DNA of 64,000 nucleotides from Diploscapter coronatus (taxonomy: Eukaryota; Nematoda; Chromadorea; Rhabditida; Rhabditidae), in NCBI GenBank assembly GCA_964036155.1, contig OZ038422.1, positions 81,057,201-81,121,200 on the forward strand. Direction: 5' to 3'. A program made the position numbers and the translations under genes. Below the pieces are notes generated by a model. It saw only the letters and a list, made by a program, of their open reading frames with translations. It was not told the origin of the DNA and made no database searches. This document shows, in pieces, positions 32,523-43,836 of this stretch; the stretch's first letter is position 1, and the number at the start of each line of letters is the position of its first letter.

Positions 32523-34684
32523 TTAGACAGATACGTGGATTACAGATTTCTTTGGAAATATAAATTCTTCTGTCGACGAGACTTTTCCCATCCATTGTTT
32601 AAAATTATCTTTTATAACGTAAAGTATTCCAATGGGCCTTTCTGAATGTACCACTATTGTTGCTTGAAAATAATTCCTGGCGTCGTTGAACACAATCATT
32701 GCTTGAGTCGCGTACAATATGACTGAAAAATGTTTATAGATAAATACTGATGCAATACATTTTAATGATGCTTACTCAGAGTCGTTATTTTAAAATCGAA
32801 TTTTGTCATTGAATTAGACCCATAGAAGTATCCAAAGATCCAATAGGTTTCCAAAACTATGCATATGATCACGACCCATTTGGCGATTTTCATTGCTAGC
32901 CAATTGTACTTCTAAAGTACCGTATTAGTATTTGTATAAATGTATACAAAACTTTAAATAAAATTATACTTACTCCATAAAGCCGCATATCGGTTGAATA
33001 CGTATTTTTTCTATTGCTGGATAAAAAGTCGATAAGTATTAATATAGAACTTGGTCCACCAGCTGCCTAAAATAAACGCGGTAATTTTCATTGGTAATTT
33101 TCACTTGTATCGCTACATATTTCTTTTGAGCTATGAAAATTTGAACTATCCTTATCACAATGAAAATAATAAATATGATGATTTAACGCCTACATATGTT
33201 CCCAGAAGAATTGAGAAGCTTCCAATATCAAATCTCGTTCCACGATTGAAATAGATGTGAACACTGTAGTAAGCAGCTGCTAGGAGAATATTGGGAACTT
33301 GCTCGATTAACATGTAGCTGACGATTGTCCGGAAAAGATATTCTGACCAGCTTTCAGTGAAGAAACCCTCCTTATCACATTTTTTGTCGATAATTATCAT
33401 ATTTTTGGATCTTCGCTCTTTCATTTTCTCCGGTAGCTGTTCGAACGCTCTAAAATGGTAAAAAAATTGTGAGCTAAGAACTTTGTTAAAAATCATGGTT
33501 GATTGTGAGATTAGGAAGAAAATAAGTGAAAAGAATTCATACTCTTGACGAAGTTGAAGCCACTTCTCGCCATTTCCGAAGGCAATTTCTCGAAGTATCG
33601 GGTATGTGTCATCCGTTGGATCATATAAAATGTTTATAGGATATTCCGAGATCCTAAAATTAAATACATATGAAAGCACCAACTATGAGTTTTCATCTTA
33701 CATGATAAATCGCTTGATATGGCTCACATATGGAAGGTAGCTGTGAGCTTTTAGAAGCATGATCACGTAGGAAGCCGTGTCTAAATCAGGAATTCTCTTT
33801 CATTATGTAATCTCCTCACATGGAAAGAAGGCAAATGGCCCAAAATTCGTCAGTTGATCTTCAAGAGAAGTTAGATCGACGATTTTCGCAGGTCGAAAGT
33901 CCAGCATGTTCCAAGCAAAGTATGGAATCGTGAATAGCGGAACATAACTGTAGTAGAAGAGCTGAAAGTGATGCATTATCTTCAGATTAGAAAAGGACCC
34001 GTACCACTGCTTTCAAAGTGTTGATTATGAATCTCGTATCATTTGAATGATGAGCAATGCATGAGATCAGCAAGAAAAGTAGAGGCACGAGAATCTGAAG
34101 AAGAGGCAATTGCTAAAGTTGCGCTGTTTGAATAAAATTACTGTGAAAAGGTCGATCCATTCGACATTTTCTCGCAATATTAGTCCCATCAATCCCGGCA
34201 CCAGTAGCCGCGAATGAATTCCCAACTGATCGAATAGGTAATTTTTGTAGACAGGATTTTCCTGAAACGTAGTTTTTAGATAAAATATTTTCTGAAATAA
34301 CCTTACCGTAGTTTCATTCTTCTCTAATTTTATCAGATCAAATGAGTCTAAATCGAGTTGTGCCGCTGGTTTTGGTCCCTTTATCCATTCCACGTGACGT
34401 TTTTTCAACTCTTCACGATATTTTCTTCTCTTTTTAATCTCTTCTTTGAAATCTTCGATGAACTGCTCATCCTTTAGCTTTTCACCCATAACGAATCTCT
34501 CCAATTCAACGTACTCAGGAAACGATAGATAATCTTCCCACCTAAATAGAGACATTTCACGGATTCGTTGATCCTGTAATTATATGTATCAAAGAATAAT
34601 AAACAAAGAATGGACTACCTCTCTATGCCTTGATTTTTCATTATCATCTTCATCAGATTCAGATGAATCCCAGCTAGAGGACAT
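32523..34684 (-). CDS. Multi-pass membrane protein of unknown family, copy A
   Basis: Eleven exons from the ATG at 34682-34684 to TAA at 32523-32525 join in frame to about 518 residues. It opens with an acidic Ser-rich segment (MSSSWDSSESDEDDNEKSRH), then a charged helical region (residues about 23-110; FKEEIKKRRKYREELKK). Several hydrophobic segments follow: ILVPLLFLLISCIA, LFYYSYVPLFTIPYFAW, LFRTIVSYMLIEQVPNILLA, SSILILIDFLSS, WVVIICIVLETYWIFGYFYG and IILYATQAMIVF. Predicted passes number six or so. A conserved soluble stretch reads PINILYDPTDDTYPILRE. Intron 2 (45 bases) is open in frame, but its counterpart in copy B is 46 bases, which shows it is an intron. I recognise no family; a nematode-restricted membrane protein is likely. 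Confidence 0.8.
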
Positions 34685-35323
34685 GTCGATGCTAAAATTC
34701 TGAATTTATTTGGAAACGAGAGGCAGGATAAATGACGAATTCGCGCAATAAGGCCTAAATCGATTGACCTTCTCGCAGGTGTGATTGAAGAGGATGCTCT
34801 TTATGAGAAGCGCGTTAGCTGCCCGTTTAGTTTCAATCGTGGGTGTTAGTTAGGACTGAATTCAGGATGTAAAATTTAATTATTCAACAAGTTTGTACTC
34901 GGACAATACCAGCAGAAACAGAATTGAATCGGAGCAGGATATAATAGTACAATATCTGGGAAAGTCCTGCTCCTTGCTCCTCTCTCCTTTTATATGGCTG
35001 AGTTAGAAAGAGAGAAGAGAGAAGAAGAACCTGGGATGAGGTCAATGCCCAGATTGATTCTAGCAGACAATAAAAACAATAAAAAGGATAAATGGTTCAA
35101 ATATCAGAAATAACAATTATTATTTAAAAAAAAAACAGTACGTCGCACATTCTTTGCTGTTAGGCAAGATTCACGTCAATTGACTAGATTATGAATAGTT
35201 ATGATCAGTTTCGTTAATTGATAGACTTATCCTTTTTTTTTTTTTTTTTTAAATTGTGTATTATTTATTGACGAATTTGGTTACGAGAAAAGCGATTAGA
35301 AAGATTGATATTTATTTATTCAA
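34685..35323 (-). promoter_or_regulatory. Duplicated upstream region of copy A
   Basis: This is the 5' flank of copy A. From about 34861 to 35318 it is almost letter-for-letter the same as 38700-39150 upstream of copy B, differing mainly in homopolymer lengths. It includes CTCCTTTTATATGGCTGAG (TATA-like) and a poly(T) tract near 35232-35250. An AATTCAG acceptor about 20 bases before the ATG is kept in both copies. Confidence 0.55.
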
Positions 35324-36354
35324 ACTGCGAGTAGTTTCTCAGAGCTTTTGTACCTTTTACTCTTCCTCGAGATATTTTAGGACTATTTACTTATTCTAGA
35401 GCGCCAGAACATCTAACTTCGTGTAATTTCATGAACTAACGATTTATCCAATCAGAAAGGAAGGAGGAAATCGTGACAGAAAAATAACAACAAGCAGATA
35501 CAACGATAACTGAAAACATAAAGTCGGAGAACAGACTAAAGATTAAAAGGATGATAGCTCACAGACTGAGCAGGGTTGCTGACGGGCCCAATTTTTCGGA
35601 CCCGGACCCGCCCGTTCGGACCCGCATGAAAATTGACATTATTTTCAAATTTGAATTTTTTGTGGGAAATTATTGATTGTAGAAGGTGGTCGTAGTTACA
35701 TCATTTGTCGAATTTTTCATGGGCTATCTAATGCTGAAAACCGCGTTCGATTTGGTCCAGAAATAAGAAATGAATTTTTTCTGACATGGGATCTGTAAAA
35801 ACTTGAAATTAGCATAGCTCCGCCCATTTGCATTTTTACGAAGAACGTGTCATAATAGTACAAGATATAAAATTGATGACGATTTTTACAGTTCACTATC
35901 GTCATTTTACATCATTACTCACAAGGATGTTGGCAGTGCAAAGAATCTGCACTACACACTGTCAACATTCATGGAATCGAAATTAAACGGCAGCGAAAAA
36001 TTGAAGAAGAAGAAGAAGCCAGAATTGAAGCCGAGAGAATCAGAGTGGAAGAGGAGCAGAATTGGAAGCAAGTAGATTGCTGATGGGCACTGATTTTGAG
36101 TAATTGGTTGGATTTCCAACGACAAAGGATTTTACAAAAAGAAGACATGAAGTTCGAACCAGAGAAGAACGACAACGGCTGAAAGAGAAGCGAAAGTTGG
36201 AAGAAGAGCAGGAAGGAAAGAACAGACACAATTTCGTACCTGGCACTTTCGTTATAGGCGATTAACTTTGTACAGTATGAATAAATAATTTCCACGAATT
36301 TGAGAAAATATTTATTGTAATCATTTCTAAGTTAAAAAAAAAAACAAATTCGAT
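35324..36354. other. Unique spacer with a possible coiled-coil coding fragment
   Basis: Spacer between the duplicated units. On the plus strand, from a TTTTTACAG acceptor at about 35891, a frame reads GCWQCKESALHTVNIHG, then a Glu/Arg-rich run (RQRKIEEEEEARIEAERIRV) up to a possible GTAGAT donor near 36070. A second frame near 36147-36264 reads RHEVRTREERQRLKEKRKLE and ends PGTFVIGD and TAA. It resembles the end of a coiled-coil protein but no start or 5' exons were found, so it may be a gene relic. A GGACCCG-rich patch is at 35595-35625. Confidence 0.35.
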
Positions 36355-36376
36355 GGTTAGATTGAGCGTAAATAAG

Positions 36377-38524
36377 TCAGACAGATACGTGGATTACAGA
36401 TTTCTTTGGAAGTATAAATTCTTCTGTCGACGAGACTTTTTCCATCCACTGTTTAAAATCATCTCCTATAACGTAAAGTATTCCAGCGGGCCTTTCTGAA
36501 TGTACCGCCATTGCTGCTTGAGCATAATTCTTGGCGTCGTTGAACACAATCATTGCTTGAGTCGCGTACAATATGACTGAAAAATGTTTACAGATAAATA
36601 CTGATACAACGCCATTTTAATGATGCTTACTCAGAGTCGTTATTTTAAAATCGAATTTTGTCATTGAATTAGACCCATAGAAATATCCATAGATCCAATA
36701 GGTTTCCAAAACTATGCATATGATCACGACCCATTTGGCGATTTTCATTGCTAGCCAATTGTAACCCTAAAGTATCGTATTAGTATTCGTATAAACGTAT
36801 AAAAGTAGTAAATATAAAATTATACTTACTCCATAAATTGATATATGGTCTTCATACAGATACCTGTTTTTTCTATTATTGGATAAAAAGTCGATAAATA
36901 TTAATATCCAACTTGGTCCAAAAAATACCTAAAATAATCGTGATAATTTTTACTTGTATCGCTACATGTTTCTCTTGAGTTATGAAAAATTGAAATATCC
37001 TTATCAGAAAAAAGTAATAAATATGATGATTTAACGCTTACATATGTTCCCAGAAGAATTGAGAAGCTTTCAATATCAAATCTCGTTCCAGGATAGAAAT
37101 AGATGTTAATACTGTAGTAAGCAGCTGCTAGGAGGATATTGGGAATGTTCTCGATTAGCATGTAGCTGACGATTGTCCGGAAGAGATATTCTGACCAGCT
37201 TTCGGGGAAGGAACCCTTTTTATGACATTTTTTGTCGATAATTCGGATATTTCTGGATCTTCGCTTTTTCACTTCTTCCGGTAGCTGTTCGAACGCTCTA
37301 AAATGATTAAAAATCGTGATTTAAGAACTTTATCAGAAATCATATGTTGGTTATGAGATTAGGAAGAAAATAAGTGAAAAGAAATTCATACTCTTGACGA
37401 AGTTGCAGCCACTGCTCGCCATTTCCGAAGGCAACTTCTCGAAGTATCGGATATGTGTCATCCGTTGGATCATATAAAATGTTTATAGGATATTCCGAGA
37501 TCCTAAAGTTGAATATGAAAGCATCAGACACGAACTTTCATCTTACATGATAAATCGCTTGATATGGTTCACATATGGAAGGTAGCTGTGAGCTTTTAGA
37601 AGCATGATCACGTAGGAAGCCGTGTCTAAATCAGAAATTCTCTTTCATTATGTAATCTTCTCACATGGAAAGAAGGCAAATGGTCCAAAATTCGTCAGTT
37701 GATCTTCAAGAGAAGTTAGATCGATGATTTTTGAAGGTCGAAAGTCCAGTATGTTCCAAGCAAAGTATGAAACCGTGAATAGCGGGACATAACTGTAGTA
37801 GAAGAGCTGAAAGCTATGCATTATCTCTAGATTAGAAAAGGACCCATACCACTGCTTTCAAAGTCTTGATTATGAATCTCGTATCATGTGAACGATGAGC
37901 AATGCATGAGATCAGCAAGAAAAGTAGAGGCACGAAAACCTGAAGAAGAAGCAATTGCTAAAGTTGTGCTGTTTCAGTAAAATTACTGTGAAAAAGTCGA
38001 TCCATTCGACATTTTCCCGCAATATTAGTCCCATCAATCCTGGCACCAGTAGTCGTGAATGAATTCCCAATTGATCGAATAGGTAATTTTTGTAGGCGAA
38101 ATTTTTCTGAAACAATTTTTTTTAGATAAAATATTTTCTGAAATAATCTTACTTTAGTTTCATCCTTCTCTAATTTTACCAGATCGAATAAATCTAAATC
38201 GAGCTGTGCCGCTGGTTCTGGTCCCTTTATCCATTCCAAATAGTTTTCTTTCAACTCTTCGCGATATTTTCTTCTCTTTTTAACCTCTTCTTTAAAATTT
38301 TCGATGAATTGCTCATCCTTTGGCTTTTCACCCATAAGGAATTTCTCCAGCTCAACGTATTCACGGAGCGATAGATAATCTTCCCATTCAAATTGGTACA
38401 TTTCACGGATTCGTTGATCCTGTAATTATAAGTATCAAAGAATAATAAATAAAGAATGGACTACCTCTATATGCCTTGATTTTTCATTATCATCTTCATC
38501 AGACGAATCCCAGCTAGAGGACAT
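36377..38524 (-). CDS. Multi-pass membrane protein of unknown family, copy B
   Basis: Paralogue of copy A with the same eleven-exon layout, from the ATG at 38522-38524 to TGA at 36377-36379 (copy A ends TAA). All exons stay open and all splice sites are usable, so the gene appears intact. The N-terminal acidic stretch is shorter (MSSSWDSSDEDDNEKSRHIE). The charged region, hydrophobic segments and PINILYDPTDDTYPILRE are kept. The most diverged part is the segment after FSILLGTY: VFFGPSWILIFIDFLSNN against AAGGPSSILILIDFLSSN in copy A, followed by an unrelated loop (RYLYEDHISIYG against TYSTDMRLYG). The TTTTAG just before the copy A start is TTTTAA here, but another ATTCAG acceptor a few bases further up is present in both. 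Function unknown. Confidence 0.8.
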
Positions 38525-39155
38525 TTCGATGTTAAAATTCTGAATTTATTTGGAAATGAGAGGCAGAATAAATGACAAATTCGCGCAATAAGGCCTAAAT
38601 CGATTGACCTTCTCACAGATGTGATTGAAGAGGATATTCTTTATGAGAAGCGCGTTAGCTGCCCGTTTAAATTTCAATCGTGGGTGTTAGTTAGGGCTGG
38701 ATTCAGGATGTAAAATTTAATTATTCAACAAGTTTGTACTCGGACAATACCAGCAGAAACAGAATTGAATCGGAGCAGGATATAATAGTACAATATCTGG
38801 GAAAGTCCTGCTCCTTGCTCCTCTCTCCTTTTATATGGCTGAGTTAGAAAGAGAGAAGAGAGAAGAAGAACCTGGGATGAGGTCAATGCCCAGATTGATT
38901 CTAGCAGACAATAAAAACAATAAAAAGGATAAATGGTTCAAATATCAGAAATAACAATTATTATTTTAAAAAAAAACAGTACGTCGCACATTCTTTGCTG
39001 TTAGGCAAGATTCACGTCAATTGACTAGATTATGAATAGTTATGATCAGTTTCGTTAATTGATAGACTTATCCTTTTTTTTTTTTTTTTAAATTGTGTAT
39101 TATTTATTGACGAATTTGGTTACGAGAAAAGCGATTAGAAAGATGGATATTTATT
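38525..39155 (-). promoter_or_regulatory. Duplicated upstream region of copy B
   Basis: Counterpart of 34685-35323. About 450 bases (38700-39150) are essentially identical to the copy A flank. Confidence 0.55.
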
Positions 39156-40818
39156 CAATATAGCTTACAATACACACAAAAACGAATATGAGCCAAGAAA
39201 ATCTCTTCAATTTGTGTATCATAATATCATACTCGCTATATTACGTCAATTTAGAATTTTTCCTCCATCAAGTGTCGTTTTATGAATTTGTTGAGATCAC
39301 TCCTAGACACGTAAAAGAGCCCTCTCGGATATTTCCGGACGGTCGTCTTTATTCACCAAACTTAGAAAGGCCAAGTCTGTTTCTTTCAAGGGAGAGAAAG
39401 AACGCTGAAATTTTTCGACATTTCAATTATCGTTAATTACCCCCAATAATTAGTTGATAATTTCATGAAACAAAGAAACCAATTAGGGTAATAAAATACG
39501 TCCAAAATGATGGCGTCATTGGTTTCTCGAAAAAAAGGCCTTCTGAAGGCATGAACAACATCGGAACTCGAATGAACATAATTTTTGATAGGATGGATCG
39601 TTTTTGAAAATTTTTAAAGTTTTGAGTTATTCACGACCTCGGTCATCAAACTGATATCAAATTTAACCTATTTTGAAAAACCACTTGGCCTCTCTACTTA
39701 TAGTCCTTCTGTTTTTGCAATCCCTATGATTATTTCTATGTGGAAAGCAGGAGTTGAAGATTCAGAGGTATCCACTTGATTTTCAATTACAAATTCTAAA
39801 TGCACATTATCTTGAATTTAGAAAGCTTATCAATCAATTATAATTAATTTAATGTTTGTAACGGTTATGATATTTTTAATTTTCTCGACTAATCAAGAAA
39901 TTGATCTACGATGAATAGTCATTTTCAATATAATATCAGAAAGGCTTTTTTACGGTAATCCGTCAAGATACGACCTGCCAGCGAAGACATGCGCTCAATT
40001 TCTACAGTCGTCGCTGGTGCACTGAGGTATATTTGACAGTGTTTGAGTAGCAAAACACGTCCAATAGTGTAAAAGACGCTGTTTAAAATCAATGCATTGA
40101 AAAATGAAGGTTTTTTTTTATCTTCCCAAAAGACAAACTTTTACTTATTTTGTTCGAGAAAAAAAAACATCGATGAGACGGAATTTGTTCAAAAAATTTC
40201 GGAATGGGAAGCGGGAGTCACCTTAAAAGTACCGGAATCCGAAGTCCCTCAAATTCCGGAAGTTCCGTCACGCCCCTGGCTACAATTATGGAGTAGCACG
40301 TATCATCGTATTCAGCATTACATTCATTTTTATATAACGAGATGACGTCATATGATAATTATAAATTAGTCAAGAATTATCTTCAATTTTTTCTACGTAA
40401 AATATGAATAGCTCTATTATTTGTTGCATTTGATCTTGATCCCTAACAACTTCATTTTGTGACAGAAAGTAATTGCTCGTTATCGACTACGCCAATTTCA
40501 TTGAAATTTCTCGACATGCACATTGTCTAAACGCAAATTGTGATTTCGAGAAAATGTGAAACAAACACGGAAATCCGTCGTCAGGCAATTAACTTATTCC
40601 TAAGGAATTCCTAGATTTTCTCCTTCATAATCTCTCACAACAACTTCAGCAAATAATTACATCAATTGTTATCGTTGCAAACCATGTGTCATATCTCCTT
40701 GTTCGGCTACAAATCCGATTGTATTTTGAGATTCGAGTAGGCACTTCATTTAATGTAGAATAACCTCTAGTTGCCGGTTAATCTACCATTTACAAAGAAT
40801 ATTCAGTCGGTCTGTCAA
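39156..40818. other. Intergenic region with two coding-like fragments
   Basis: Plus-strand frames at 39307-39436 (ending RERKNAEIFRHFNYR) and about 40150-40345 (ISEWEAGVTLKVPESEVPQ then PSRPWLQLWSSTYHRIQHY) read like real protein but no gene model joins them. A dispersed repeat at 39574-39710 recurs at 60746-60880. The rest is AT-rich. Confidence 0.35.
39574..39710. repeat. Dispersed repeat, copy 1
   Basis: It shares with 60746-60880 a run that begins GATAGGATGGATCGTTTTTG and includes CTCGGTCATCA, CTGATATCAAATTTA and CACTTGGCCTCT. The match is roughly 130 bases with small gaps. Confidence 0.65.
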
Positions 40819-43800
40819 ATGTCAGATGATGTCACTATTTCGTCGAGCAATGACACTGTCTATCTATTCGATTCCTTGTCAATCGAGAATGCAATTGGCT
40901 CTGCAATAATTCTAGTCGTATCAGTTGTGGGTATAGCAGCCAATGGGCTGTCTGCCTTCCTCCTACTGCGTCTGTCCGCGTTCCGCAACTCCTTCGGACT
41001 CCTAGCCTCCTGTCATGCAATCGGGAATTGTGGAGTTCTTGCTGCATTCCTTCTGTGGGCATCGCCAACATCAATTTTGTAAGTTTATCAAATTTATAGC
41101 GTTGTCGATTAAAAGTCCCGATAAAGATTATCTTATCTACTTCGAATAATAAAAACCATCCAACACATTTTTATATTTTGATATACAGTAAGGGATAAAG
41201 TATTGAGTTGCCCTCATCTGTGTCGATATCCAATCTAAACTTCTGCACTTATCTAATGAAGATGAAATCTCTCCAAGATAGTTGCTCATCTAAGAAATGA
41301 TAGTGTGCCTAGTTTCAGCTCAATTTCATAAGTTCGATGAGCTGAGCTGGATACTGATATTGAGTGAAGGTGATCCAACACTTTTGCCCGCTACTGTATG
41401 TTCTCAACTCTATAGGTTCTATTAAAATTCAAGACGAAATAATTTAATTCAACATCATGAGAATATAGTAGCATTACCACACAACCTAACAATATACAAA
41501 ATGAGTGGATGATTTCATAACCTCACCCTAACTCTATGCACTGTTTATTTTACCATATTTAACATTTCAACACTTTCAAATTGTCATTTATTTCTAGCGG
41601 AATTCCCGATGTTCCATTCTGGAATCGAGCGAATCTGCTCATCGGTCAGGCCTCCCTCTTCTTCCAAACCAACAGTTTCCACTCGACAGTTTTCATTTCC
41701 ATCAATCGTCTCGTGGCAATCGCCTTCCCTTCAGCTTACAGGTGCTATATTATTTGTTTTTGCATATTTATTCAATGTTTCTTGTTGCAGAAAATACTTC
41801 TCATACAGAAATACGCTGGCTCTTATTTTTCTAATCAATATCATCAGTTTCGGTTATTATTGCGTCTACTTCTTCGGTATGTTTTATATTAAACTTAAAA
41901 AATTGAATTAATTATGAATTGTTTAATCATATCTACTAATTAGCAAACCTATAAATCTACGAATTAATTTGAGTTAGTTTGATCTTTGAATAATGGACAC
42001 TCTATCATGCTTATTAACGAAGAAAGGTAGAAACGTGACATTATCCAGAATGCTACAGAATTATTCATAACCGCGAACAAAGGGTGAGACAGGCATGAAT
42101 AGTTCATTTCGAAATTCGATCGAAAATGGGTCTACAATTGCTATGATATAGTACTTTAGCCATAAAAATGGTTAAGAATTAAATCCTTGTTGAGCACTTA
42201 TCAAGTAAGCGGAAGTTAGTTGCGTGTAGGCGTGCGTCTCTCGAAGATTACCTCAAACTTGGGTAATTAAACCTTTTATTTAATTTAAAAGAAAAATCAA
42301 TAAAAAAGTAAATCTGGTGAGAATGAGTTAAACAGCAAAGAATGTTGCTCTATAGTGTGGCATTAAGGTGGAATGTGTTGGGTAAAGTGCGAGGAAAGAA
42401 AGGGAAAAAGAAAACATTTTCTTGCATAGAGGATAAATTCAATCGATAACATAAACAAAATCGTAACTTTTCTACGAAATGGGAAAAGCGAAGGTCGCAG
42501 TTCGCGACAAGCCACGCCCATTAACTTCCTGCAATTATTGTGTAGTAGGGAAGCGTTCTTCGTTAATGAACATGAGAGAATGATGAAATGTTTAAATATA
42601 ATTTGATAAAAGTCATCTGACATCATAGGATAAATTCATTTTGGACAGCAAATTTTGCGTCTTTTCGAATGTGCTTTGTAATTTGCGTAGACATTCATTA
42701 TTTTAATAGAAGATCTTTAAATAGTACAAGAATTATATTTGTTAAGATCAGATCTCTTTAGCCAAATATTGTAGTCTTTGCATCTGTGTGCTTGGTACTT
42801 ACTTGAGATATTTGTATTGGTAAATTGAACTCTTAGAAATGGACTACTGAACTTTGTTTCCATATCACATTGATCAAGTTCGGAGTCTATAATAGTGATG
42901 TTATGGATATAAAGTGATGCAAAATTATGCCATTTGCAGGTGATTGCGAATTCTTCTTCGATGCCTCAAATTTGGTTTGGTCTTTCGGAGAGAAGACATG
43001 TAGCAAATGGCTAGCTCAACACATAGATCTTCAATGGAGGTGTTTTATCAATTTTTATCCACAAATAAATGCAATGACTTCAGCGTGTCTATGTTCAGTT
43101 TCTCCGCTTTTATCGATTTGCTAACTTTGACAAGACTTCATTCTGCGAATACTGTAATTGTAACTCTTCAAAACTATGATAATAATATTCTTGTTGATCT
43201 TCAGAAATTATCACAAGTTCGTCATAATCAATCAAATGCATCGAGTGACGCAGCGAGACGACAAAAGAAAGAAATTCTATTTTTTGTACAGGTAAAGGAA
43301 ATTAGTTTCTGCCACTATCATTATTTTTATTTTCTAACTTCATGAGTGCTAACACGGATATGAATAATAGAATAGAAAAATAGAAAGTAAAACATCGTTT
43401 GAAGAACGTGGCTCTTAAAAATACTTAATGTAATTATGAAACTTCTATTAATATGCCTTTTACAAAGATTGCACATTCGAAATCAAATAGAACTTGATTT
43501 ATAATTGAACAAACATTATTCGGACGATAACGAAATTTTTAGTCATTCGTGAACACGATTCTGTACTGCTTCATGCTGGTGTGTTTCCATATCATCGCTC
43601 CTCTGGAGTGGCTGAGTTCGAATCGGTTCACCTCGTTCCTCTCGACCACCTGCATCTGGCAGATCTCTCACGCATTGGGAGGCGTCATTCTGGTCGGATT
43701 CAACCGAGAAATTCGCCGTCGCATTCGACATCCCAAGGATCTGCTCAACTCGGAGACAACTCAAACAAAAAGGATAATCGCAATACAGCATTCCACATTA

Positions 43801-43836
43801 TCTGCACAGCCTGTCTACAAGGCTGCTTCATTTTAA
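40819..43836 (+). CDS. Seven-helix chemoreceptor, Srx class
   Basis: G-protein-coupled receptor of the nematode serpentine class Srx, expected in the membrane of chemosensory neurons. Seven exons join in phase: 40819-41078, 41598-41741, 41791-41876, 42940-43039, 43084-43153, 43205-43291 and 43543-43836, giving 346 residues. The start is the first ATG of the frame; upstream only non-ATG codons are open. Family signatures are the first-helix GIAANGLSAFLLLRLSAF, then NSFGLLASCHAIGNCG (typical Srx second helix), STVFISINRLVAIAFPSAYR at the end of helix 3, WSFGEKTCSKWLAQHIDLQW and the last helix WQISHALGGVILVGFNREIR. The tail is basic and Ser/Thr-rich (RRRIRHPKDLLNSETTQTK). Its first intron contains a Tc1/mariner-like element. 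Confidence 0.88.
41183..41398. mobile_element. Tc1/mariner-type non-autonomous element
   Basis: A 216-base element in intron 1 of the Srx gene. The left end TACAGTAAGGGATAAAGTAT and the complement of the right end (TACAGTAGCGGGCAAAAGTG) form terminal inverted repeats of about 24 bases. They begin CAGTA and are flanked by TA, the usual Tc1/mariner target. No transposase frame is present. Confidence 0.78.

Larger units (their letters stand above)
32502..35323. repeat. Tandem duplication unit 1 (membrane gene plus 5' flank)
   Basis: This segment matches 36355-39155 throughout: the membrane gene, its introns and about 600 bases upstream. About 1.0 kb of unrelated spacer separates the two units. 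The match is clearest in the upstream flank. Confidence 0.9.
36355..39155. repeat. Tandem duplication unit 2
   Basis: Second copy of the 32502-35323 segment in the same orientation. Coding exons differ by many substitutions; the 5' flank is nearly identical. Confidence 0.9.

Noticed and set aside
34263..34307. Coding sequence in frame between exons 2 and 3 of membrane copy A
   Set aside because: It has GTAAGG and TTTCAG ends, and the matching stretch in copy B is 46 bases and breaks the frame, so it is an intron.
35969..36295. 108-codon Ser/Phe/Leu-rich minus-strand frame
   Set aside because: It is the complement of Glu/Arg-rich plus-strand sequence and looks like an artefact of that composition.
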